DNA from: Flammula alnicola
Lineage: Eukaryota; Basidiomycota; Agaricomycetes; Agaricales; Strophariaceae
Length of the DNA: 19,883 bases
Reading direction: 5' to 3'
Assembly (NCBI GenBank): GCA_015499995.1
Contig: JADNRV010000646.1
Location: 1 to 19,883, forward strand
The notes beneath the pieces were generated by a model that saw only the letters and a list, made by a program, of their open reading frames with translations, searched no databases and had not been told where the DNA came from. Each line of letters opens with the position of its first letter. The stretch's first letter is position 1. Below are positions 1 to 6,820 of the stretch, in pieces. The translations under genes were made by a program, and so were the position numbers.

Positions 1-133
1 CATAGCCATCAAAAAACTTGGATACGTCGTCGGACCGAGCATCAGTGGGGAGCCCTGTGATAGAATGGCGGTCAAGTCGAGTAAAACTAACTTGAGCTCA
101 GTACTTACTGCCAAGATAGAGACGTCTGGACAT
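1..133 (-). CDS. SR-type RNA-binding protein (RRM), N-terminal fragment
   Basis: Partial gene reading off the left edge on the minus strand. The ATG is at 133-131; exon 1 is 109-133, a 54-nt intron (GTAAGT donor, CACAG acceptor) covers 55-108, and exon 2 runs from 54 to the edge. The spliced start reads MSRRLYLGRLPTDARSDDV followed by SKFFDGYG. This is the beginning of an RRM: RLYLGRL fits the RNP2 strand, and the following helix with FF-x-GYG is typical of SR splicing factors (family knowledge: SRSF and S. pombe Srp2 types), which bind exonic enhancers and recruit the spliceosome in the nucleus. Only 27 residues are visible, so the RS tail and exact subclass cannot be judged. It lies downstream of NFS1 in tandem, 244 bp apart. 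Confidence 0.8.
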
Positions 134-377
134 GGTGGTAAGAGAGTAAGGTGAGTGAGGATTCACCTCGATCTGAGTTTGAATTTGATGAATAACAACA
201 TGCTTCTGGAGCACGGACCACCTTCGCCTGACAAAGATCCTTAATTTCTCAGTGTCAATGTCATCGAATACTCGAGTAGATAGTTGATGTTATAAACATT
301 TTTAAGCTGGTATAGGAAAGTGGGAGAGCATGAAAGATGTATGTACTAGAGAATAGACAATAACAATTACAGATAGA
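134..377. other. Intergenic: NFS1 3' flank and SR-gene promoter
   Basis: This 244-bp gap between the NFS1 stop and the SR-protein ATG must hold the NFS1 3' UTR and the promoter/5' UTR of the SR gene. I see no additional coding potential, no clear TATA box and no repeat. Confidence 0.6.
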
Positions 378-2391
378 CTAATGTTGGGACCAATCAATAG
401 AGTTGATGTCAATCCCCTCTTGCACCATCTCCCACAAAGGGCTAGAACGAAAAGGTCAGCAAACACAATACTACGCATGGAAGAGATAAAATGCAAACCT
501 CATCTCGCGAAGCTTGTGAACAGTTCTAATGATGTGTTCGACAACAAAGTCCACTTCAGCTTCAGTGGTGAAACGGCCAATACCGAAGCGTAGCGATGAG
601 TGCGCCATGTCCTCAGCAGCACCTGGAAAGAAAAAAATAAGATACTGTCCAGAAGTTCGCTGGGCAAGAGAAAGACATACCAAGCGCTCGCAATACATAG
701 GATGGCTCTAATGAAGCAGATGTACAAGCGCTACCTGACGATAACGCAATATCCTGAAATCTAATGAGAATCACTTTGAATTGCGAATATGGCAACGAAC
801 GAACCTTGAGTGCCATCAACAAACTTTCACCCTCCACATATGAAAAGCTGAGATTGACACATCCAGGATAACCATTCGGATCACCATTCCTCACAACATG
901 TTCGACTTCAGAGTTGATTTTCTGGATAAGACGGTCGGAGAGCTCTTTTATGTGAGCTTGGTCTCTCTAAATTATGAAGGAAGAGTCTAGATCAGTATCA
1001 CGCACAACTTCTGTCGCACAATCTGGCCGTTAAATCAGCACCCCTGCACAAAAATCAAAGCTGAGCTAGTCCATTCAGAGACAGTAAACTGCCTCTATAG
1101 GTCCACTCAACTCGACGACTCGTTGTCGCTCAGGTGCAATCTTCATCACAATGTATTCAGCAAAGATGATGTACTCACCAACATCTCTTTTTGAGCAATT
1201 CGGGCGGCTTCGCCCAATCCCACAACCAAAGCCGCTGGGACGGTACCACTCCGTAATCCTCGCTCTTGACCACCCCCGCTCAGAATTGGCTCTAATCGCA
1301 CCCTAGGCCTTCTTCGAACGTAAGCAGCTCCTATACCTTTCGGACCATATAGTTTGTGACCAGAGATGCTCATCAAGTCAATATTCATCTCGTTGACATC
1401 GAGGTGGATTTTCCCGACAGCCTGAGCGGCATCTGTGTGGAAATATACACCACGATGCTTGCGAATAAGTGCCCCAATCTCTTTCAGTGGTTGAATCACA
1501 CCCGTTTCGTTGTTGACGGCCATGATGGAGACGAGCGATGTTGTGGGTCGAATGGCGGCCTCCAATTCCTCTAGAGAGATGACACCGTTTTTCTGAACTG
1601 GGAGATATGTGATTTCGAAGCCTTCCTCTCCGAGCTTCCTACAGGAGTCCAAGACGCATTTATGTTCCTATTGCCGAGCATTAAGACGAAACGAAAGAGA
1701 TATCACGACATATCAACCTACCGTTTGAGTAGTGATGATATGACGCTTCTTTTCTTTGTGGAAGCGGGCGACGCCCTTGATAGCCATGTTGTTGGTTTCG
1801 GTAGCCCCAGAGGTGAAAACGACATCCTTTGCATCTGCACCAATCAAATCTGCAACATGCTGCCAGAAGTTTTAATATGAAAAAGAATGTCATGTTATTA
1901 AATCCGCACCTTCCTCGCATCCTCAACCGCCTGCTCAGCTTCCCATCCATATGCGTGCGTCCGGCTGTGAGGGTTACCGTACTGATCAGTTAGGTAGGGA
2001 AGCATGGCGTCAAGCACTCGAGGGTCGACGGGGGTTGTGGCCTGATTCTGTGTTAGAAGCATGACTTATGCGGAATTAGAGCCTGCATACCTGCATGTCT
2101 AGGTAAATTGGTCTGGTCTTGCCTTCCAACGAGCCTTCGCGGCGAGGTGCTTCCAACTTGAAACCCAACATATCTGCCCAAAACATTAGCATTATATAAG
2201 TCAGGCGTATTTGATGAATATTTACCTGGCCTTGGTGTGAAATGATTGTCGTCTTGATAAGTTGCGGGAACATCGACGACACTTGCCCTGTCGGCTCCAG
2301 AAGGTTGAACAAAAGCACGGCGCCCACTAACGCTTGCTACAGAAGATGCGACTGATCTTCTGGCCACATTCCTAGATATTCTAGATAGCAT
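378..2391 (-). CDS. NFS1: Cysteine desulfurase, mitochondrial (NFS1/IscS family)
   Basis: PLP enzyme that converts cysteine to alanine and passes persulfide sulfur to the Fe-S scaffold (ISC pathway, mitochondrial matrix; also tRNA thiolation). Nine exons on the minus strand: 2226-2391, 2091-2173, 1910-2041, 1722-1859, 1179-1667, 805-966, 681-753, 499-622, 378-441. The spliced length is 1,431 nt, giving 476 aa, normal for eukaryotic NFS1. The start at 2391 gives an Arg/Ser-rich presequence ([16 protein letters not shown]), consistent with mitochondrial import. Landmarks: YLDMQATTP (substrate-side start of the fold), [29 protein letters not shown] (His175), [10 protein letters not shown] (Asp252, Gln255), the PLP lysine in [10 protein letters not shown] (about K278), RSGTVP, and the catalytic cysteine loop [10 protein letters not shown] (about C400). 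It ends in [15 protein letters not shown]... SQH. Seven introns are 49-58 nt; one (967-1178) is 212 nt and may host an RNA. The intron model is exact in phase throughout. Confidence 0.96.
1060..1161 (-). ncRNA. Possible C/D-box snoRNA inside NFS1 intron
   Basis: The 212-nt NFS1 intron is about four times longer than its seven siblings, although the flanking protein aligns without gap to other NFS1 proteins, so no exon is missing. On the minus strand it contains GTGATGA (1149-1143), a perfect C-box (RUGAUGA), and CTGA (1078-1075), a D-box, spaced like a C/D snoRNA of roughly 75-90 nt. Flanks can pair: GCTGA (1161-1157) with TCAGC (1064-1060), and CAT (1153-1151) with ATG (1074-1072). I could not assign a guide target. 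The D box is only four bases, so chance is a serious alternative. Confidence 0.25.
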
Positions 2392-2521
2392 TGTCGGCAG
2401 GGAAGAGAAGAGCTGAGCAAATGGACCGAATCGAGTGAGAGAAAGAAAGCGAAAGTCCCAGCCTGCGTGCGATTCAATTCCCGATGACGAAGAGCGGATT
2501 GCCGAACGGTGAATAATATCG

Positions 2522-2529
2522 CACGTGAT
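2522..2529. promoter_or_regulatory. CACGTGAT E-box upstream of NFS1
   Basis: CACGTGAT lies 131 bp upstream of the NFS1 ATG. CACGTG is the core bound by bHLH factors (Cbf1-type CDE1 in yeasts). It is a plausible promoter element of NFS1, judged by sequence and position only. The rest of 2392-2812 shows no gene that I can recognise. Confidence 0.3.
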
Positions 2530-2812
2530 ACATTTCCACGATTTTAATAATAATATATTACGTAATAATTTAGCCGGCCAACAGTGGCCAACCCAGGTTA
2601 CTCCGTCACAATTTGCCATCGATACTTCTGCAATACTTCTGTCGATGATATTTACTTTAGTCCAGTGTGAGCTACGCGCGCATACGTCCTCTCGACTCCT
2701 GGGTTATTTCCTGTCGATAGAAGTACATGCAAAATCAGGTCCCCCTCAAATTGGCAAGTTCTGAACTGGTCCGAATGGCAAGTGCATTTTTTCCTGTTGA
2801 ACTTTGAAATTA

Positions 2813-3195
2813 CTAGCTGTGACCCGTGCGTTGCACGGTGCTATCGATTATTCAGATATTCAGAGCGGTGTGATATTTGCTAAGCGGTTTCAATTTGTGG
2901 TTTTCCTGGACGAAGGTCAACTTCTAACAATCGTACACAACTCTGACCATTTATGGCAGAAGTAGCCACTTGTCATCAATGATCGATCTTATTCATCCGT
3001 TTCGACCTCTTGTCATCGTCAAAAAGCAGGCAAAAAAATCCAATTTCTGAACACTGAAAGCTCTGCTCGACAGAGAACCGATGAGATATTCGACCTCAAA
3101 AAAGACTCGCGAGAAAATCGCGGCTTGCTGGCGTGCAAAACGCCGCAGAAGCCAGAGCCCCATGTGAGAAAAATGTTTTCAAACATGTTTATAGA
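2813..3195 (-). mobile_element. Helitron-like element E3 (383 bp, non-autonomous)
   Basis: Read on the minus strand the element begins TCTATAAACATG at 3195 and ends at 2813 with CTAG, followed by T. A hairpin CCGTGC-AAC-GCACGG (minus-strand reading) lies 7 nt before the CTAG. TC at the 5' end, a short GC-rich hairpin near the 3' end, a CTRR terminus and insertion before T, with no target duplication, are the known Helitron rules. No Rep/helicase coding sequence fits in 383 bp, so it is non-autonomous. Its 5' T directly abuts the 3' CTAG of element E1. Confidence 0.7.
2824..2838 (-). repeat. Helitron 3' hairpin of E3
   Basis: Perfect 6-bp stem with a 3-nt loop (CCGTGC GTT GCACGG on the plus strand), 7 nt from the CTAG terminus at 2813-2816. 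It has the same arms as the hairpins of E1 and E2, only the loop differs. Confidence 0.75.
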
Positions 3196-3205
3196 CTAGC
3201 GCATC

Positions 3206-3222
3206 ACCGTGCTTCGCACGGT
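3206..3222 (-). repeat. Helitron 3' hairpin of E1
   Basis: ACCGTGC TTC GCACGGT, a perfect 7-bp stem with 3-nt loop, 6 nt from the CTAG at 3196-3199. This is the replication-terminator-like hairpin expected at a Helitron 3' end. Confidence 0.75.
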
Positions 3223-3311
3223 TATTTGCTGAATCCAATATCTTGAGAGATAACATTTAGATATACATTTACATACAGTAACATGAATTAACTGGTTCAA
3301 TTGTTAATAAT

Positions 3312-3722
3312 TAGTGTTGGGCACGGGTGCCGACACCCGTGCGGGTTGGCGGGTACGGGTGTGGCGGGTGCGGGTGCGGGTGCACTTTGAGTGACCCTCA
3401 GCCAACCCGCACCCGTGCGCCTGGGTCACGGGTTTTCGGCGGCACACGGGAAACTCCGAAATGTGTCAAATATGTTCTTTAGTTACTTGAATAAATAATT
3501 ATGTAATGTAGTTGCCAAAATTTATTCTAATTCTAATTCAACATTGCACAAATTCTCACGATGTCCCCATCAAACCCGCACGGGTTTCTGTACCCACGGG
3601 TCCCGTGCAAACCCGCACCTGCAAGCACGGGATCCCATACCCGTGGCCACGGGTGCGGGTTTTGGTGGGTACGGGTGTGGGTCGACAAAAATTCGCCCGC
3701 GGGTTACCCGTGCCCATCACTA
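3312..3722. mobile_element. GC-rich TIR element (hAT-like MITE)
   Basis: A 411-bp segment bounded by inverted termini: the left end reads TAGTGTTGGGCACGGGT and the right end, reverse-complemented, TAGTGATGGGCACGGGT. The interior is dominated by CGGGTGCGGGT/ACCCGCACCCG units in both orientations on each side of an AT-rich centre (about 3470-3555), so the element can fold back on itself. No coding capacity. TAGTG-like termini resemble hAT non-autonomous elements, but I could not confirm an 8-bp target duplication; the immediate flanks (AATT on both sides if the end is taken at AGTG) are also compatible with another TIR family. It is nested in Helitron E1. Confidence 0.6.
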
Positions 3723-4386
3723 ATTGTTATGCAAAAAGAATAACTGGCGCGCCGTGACGCTATTTCAACAATGCTATTCTAGGAATACTCCCAAAATCAT
3801 CAAAACTCACTGCATTTGGAAACGATTGCGGCATGCTTGAAGTACCGCAAGTCATTGGAAAAAGCTCACGCATAGCATGGCAGACTGGGAGCATGTACTA
3901 TGCTTCGATCACAGGAGTAAGAGAGTGACTGCTTGTCGAGACAAATTTGCCACATGATCTTGTGTGAGAAGCCGCTGAGTAAAGAAATGCTATCAATGAT
4001 CGATCTTGTGCTTGTACACTGTTACTTTCTCGTCATTCCACTATACTGGAAAAATATTCTTACAGAAAACAGACTGCTGTCCTGTGTAGAAAAAGGCTGC
4101 AACAGTCGTTTTATTCTCAGAACATGGAAGAGAATTGGCCACTGATTAGGGAAAGGTAAGGGTGAGAACTCAGCATGGCAGACTGGGATAGTGCACGTAC
4201 TATGATACTATCCCTCGATGACAGTCATGAATTGAGACTGAGAGAGCGACCACAGAATCCCATGGCCACTCACCGTTGGAAGCCGTTCGGCAAAAGAAGT
4301 GGAGCATTGAATGCCTTACGTAAGCGGATGCCGATGCCAAACATATAAACAGCAGAAGAACGCATCGTGGCACCTGAAAGCCGGGG

Positions 4387-4391
4387 ACGAT
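4387..4391. repeat. Target-site duplication (left) of LTR element
   Basis: ACGAT, repeated exactly at 5901-5905. Helitron E2 carries the same pentamer once at the matching place (CTCGACGATCTC near 6505-6516), showing the empty-site state. Confidence 0.85.
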
Positions 4392-4618
4392 TGTTGGAAT
4401 ATTGGGAGGCTGTGCGAGCGTGCGCGATGCACCAGTCAACGTGCGTCGGGATTCAACCCCGTGATTTTCATTCGTAGACTACATAAACCGTTGTTGTGTA
4501 TTTTAGTCCCCATCCGTTTGCCTCCTACGCTCACAGAGGCCAACCGGAATTCAATCTTTCTCTGCTTTCCTCAGTCCGATCTTGAGATGATCACGTGCTT
4601 GCGGATTTGATTTCAACA
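4392..4618. repeat. Left LTR (227 bp)
   Basis: Begins TGTTGGAATATTGGG and ends GATTTGATTTCAACA, with 5-bp terminal inverted ends TGTTG/CAACA. Identical to the right LTR except A at 4593, which creates a CACGTG hexamer here. Confidence 0.92.
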
Positions 4619-4913
4619 CAAACGGATGCCTGTCCTCTCGGGTGGGTCAGTCTCACATACACCCTGTTGCGACGCTCTCTAGTTCGTTCCTTCGCCGCCG
4701 CCGTAACCCATTCACTCGACCTCTCGGATCTCGCTCGAGTTGAAGACTCACAATTCGACGTCTCCTTTATGGGCCATTTTCGCTTCCTGATGCCCGAAGA
4801 CAAGTCGCTTGCTCGAAGCGCACTCGTCGAAGCCCTCGCGTGTCGACGCTGAGGCAGAAGAAGGCTGCAGAGCCTCTAAACCTGCAGAAGACAGTTCCGG
4901 ACTGAAATTCCGT

Positions 4914-5023
4914 GAAGAAGAAAAGCCGCCGTCGAAGATCGGCGCACGTTTATGAAGAAAAGTCGCTGTCGACGATCAGCGCATGTCGAAGAAGAAAAGC
5001 CGCCGTTGAAGATCGGCACACGC
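4914..5023. repeat. Three degenerate 34-40 bp tandem units inside LTR element
   Basis: Units starting near 4914, 4954 and 4988 share GAAGAA(GAA)AAG followed by a C/T variant of CGCCGTCGAAGATCGGCGCA. They lie in the internal domain of the LTR element and have no convincing reading frame. Confidence 0.7.
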
Positions 5024-5673
5024 TAAGTCCTCAGGCTTGGAGGCATGGTTTTTGAAGACGCCGTATTTGAAGATTTGATTGATTCTGTTGGACAAGACGA
5101 GTTTTGAAGGATTTTTTGTTGGATGAACCCCACATTTCGAGACACTGAAGAACGCTGCCCCGCATGCCAGTGCACGCCTATTCATCTCGCCGATGCCTAC
5201 CTGCCGCTTCACTAGACAGTCAAGATTTTTATTTGCCGATTGATTCGCTGTACGCTGCCCCGCTACCCTCGATGGATTGGATTTTCACCTTTGCTGGATT
5301 TTATTTTGCCGACTTCCATTTCCACACGATGCCGACTCGTTTTCATTCTTATTTGGACACCGCCGCAGAGAGTTTTACCTGCCGATTCACCTGCCTCTCG
5401 ATTTTCGGCTCGATTTATTCCATTTCCGATTCTCACCTCGCCTGATGCCGATCGCCTTCCCTATCGCCTAAAACTTGCTTGTCGCAGCTCTCAGAGGCAT
5501 GGACCTTGGTTTGCATATTGGAGAGTAAGAGATTCTTGGTTTTGAGGGAGTGCTCTCTTATATTTCATTCGTTCGAAGTTGATGGGGGATTTTTATTGAT
5601 TTTTTATTTCGCTTTTTGGAGTTTTTTGGTTTCAGGGAGTGTTCTTGGGTGCACTGCTTCGCTCGAGGGAGTG

Positions 5674-5900
5674 TGTTGGAATATTGGGAGGCTGTGCGAG
5701 CGTGCGCGATGCACCAGTCAACGTGCGTCGGGATTCAACCCCGTGATTTTCATTCGTAGACTACATAAACCGTTGTTGTGTATTTTAGTCCCCATCCGTT
5801 TGCCTCCTACGCTCACAGAGGCCAACCGGAATTCAATCTTTCTCTGCTTTCCTCAGTCCGATCTTGAGATGATCGCGTGCTTGCGGATTTGATTTCAACA
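5674..5900. repeat. Right LTR (227 bp)
   Basis: Same length and boundaries as the left LTR; carries CGCGTG at the position where the left copy has CACGTG (5875 versus 4593). Confidence 0.92.
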
Positions 5901-5905
5901 ACGAT
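5901..5905. repeat. Target-site duplication (right) of LTR element
   Basis: ACGAT immediately after the right LTR, matching 4387-4391. Confidence 0.85.
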
Positions 5906-6053
5906 CGCAAATTTGTGGCCACAGCAGGATAGAGAAACCTTCAACTCTCCGTTTTATTTCAAGAGGAACGACCTTCAGCTGAAATTTTGGCCTCGCAGGC
6001 GATTCTGACACGATAGGTAAGCGTGAGAAACTTAGCGCGTTTAGATATATAGA

Positions 6054-6082
6054 TGTCAACTATTGCTATCCATAACTGGTCT
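6054..6082. repeat. 29-bp direct repeat between Helitrons E1 and E2 (copy 1)
   Basis: Starts TGTCAACTATTGC and ends ATAACTGGTCT. It is identical to 6660-6688 and separates the 5' end of E1 (6053) from the 3' CTAG of E2 (6083). Confidence 0.85.
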
Positions 6083-6659
6083 CTAGCGCATGGCCGTGCT
6101 CCGCACGGATCCTCGCTGAATCAGAATTGCTTAAAGTTGTACTTACATAGGTTACTGTACTGGTCGGCTTGGTCCACTGGAGAAATCTCTGAAGCTTCAA
6201 TTTAGTGCAAAAACCGCTAGCTTAAGTTGAAATTTCAGCTTTGACCAGAAACGTAGGCTAACTTTCTAGCACCAATGCGCATAGTTGTTTCCTCATATAT
6301 TTAGGAACCCTGAGTCGGAGGTGCATGTACTAATGACAGCCTGGGTTATGAATCGGGACTGGCAGAATGACTATAGTATCCCACTCACATTTGCATCGGA
6401 AGCGGCTCGGCAAAAGAAGTGGAGCACTGAATGCCTTACATAAGCGGATGCCGATGCGAAACATATAAACAGCAGAAGAACGCGCCCCTGCACCTGAAAG
6501 CTCTCGACGATCTCAAATTCTTGGCTGCAGCACGATGAAGAAACCTCCGAAGCTCCCTTTTAGTGCCAAAAAACCCAGCTTAAGCCGAAATTTCGGCCTC
6601 GCAAGCGATTCTGACACGATGGGTATGCGTGGGAAACTTAGCGCGAATATAGATATAGA
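6083..6659 (-). mobile_element. Helitron-like element E2 (577 bp, uninterrupted)
   Basis: Minus-strand 5' terminus TCTATATCTATATTCGCG at 6659 (preceded by A) and 3' terminus CTAG at 6086-6083 behind a 6-bp hairpin (6094-6108). It is the closest relative of E1 in the window: GCGCTAAGTTTC near the 5' end, CGTGTCAGAATCGC, and ACATATAAACAGCAGAAGAA are shared. It also has an internal diverged duplication (about 6180-6240 resembles 6536-6600). Its 3' end is followed by A of the 29-bp repeat, not the T that normal Helitron insertion predicts. No coding sequence. It ends 162 bp beyond the GH6 stop codon. Confidence 0.68.
6094..6108 (-). repeat. Helitron 3' hairpin of E2
   Basis: CCGTGC TCC GCACGG, same stem arms as E1 and E3, 7 nt from CTAG at 6083-6086. 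Confidence 0.75.
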
Positions 6660-6688
6660 TGTCAACTATTGCTATCCATAACTGGTCT
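6660..6688. repeat. 29-bp direct repeat flanking Helitron E2 (copy 2)
   Basis: Exact copy of 6054-6082, here on the outer (5', minus-strand) side of E2. Probably the original host flank. Confidence 0.85.
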
Positions 6689-6820
6689 AACCCTTCAGCC
6701 ATAGCAGCAATACTAGCATGTTTTGCGATTTCACGCTGGGTATTTCGGACTGATATAAATTCTGCAAGACAAAATACAAAAGGTTGCGTATTATTTTGAG
6801 AGAACGTAACTATCCGACAA

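Larger units (their letters stand above)
4392..5900. mobile_element. Non-autonomous LTR retrotransposon (TRIM/LARD-like), 1,509 bp
   Basis: Two 227-bp direct repeats (4392-4618 and 5674-5900) start TGTTGG and end TTCAACA, are flanked by a 5-bp duplication ACGAT, and enclose 1,055 bp. These are the complete structural hallmarks of an LTR retroelement insertion. The internal region has only short scattered ORFs and no Gag, protease, RT or integrase motif, so it must be mobilised in trans. A standard primer-binding site (TGG...) is not evident after the left LTR, and the polypurine tract before the right LTR is weak (GAGGGAGTG). The LTRs differ at one position (A4593 versus G5875), implying recent insertion. 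It sits inside Helitron E1; strand is undefined because no coding sequence orients it. Confidence 0.9.
3196..6053 (-). mobile_element. Helitron-like element E1, interrupted by two nested insertions
   Basis: Minus-strand element with 5' terminus TCTATATATCTAAACGCG at 6053, preceded by A, and 3' terminus CTAG at 3199-3196, followed by T. A 7-bp-stem hairpin (3206-3222) precedes the CTAG. The 2,858-bp span contains an LTR element plus one copy of its target duplication (1,514 bp) and a GC-rich TIR element (411 bp); without them E1 is about 930 bp. Its 5' part (5906-6053 plus about 4300-4391) aligns with element E2 (about 6410-6659) at an estimated 75-90% identity. A 17-bp direct repeat (AGCATGGCAGACTGGGA at 3874-3890 and 4172-4188) points to internal duplication. 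No transposase, Rep or helicase domain is readable, so it is non-autonomous. The remaining sequence (3723-4386) is non-coding. Confidence 0.72.

Noticed and set aside
967..1178. A missing exon inside the 212-nt NFS1 intron
   Set aside because: Joining its ends gives [17 protein letters not shown], the same length as the matching segment in other NFS1 proteins, so no residues are missing.
3933..4145. 70-codon plus-strand frame in Helitron E1
   Set aside because: Short, no motif, lies in repeated transposon sequence.
4588..4597. CACGTG in the left LTR as a functional promoter element
   Set aside because: It exists in only one of the two LTRs because of the single A/G difference, so it is most simply a point mutation.
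4595..4852. 85-codon plus-strand frame at the start of the LTR element interior
   Set aside because: No CCHC knuckle, protease or capsid-like pattern; internal region looks non-coding.
5479..5892. 137-codon plus-strand frame, sharing about 70 residues with one at 4311-4610
   Set aside because: The shared residues are just the translated LTR repeats; no Gag or other domain.
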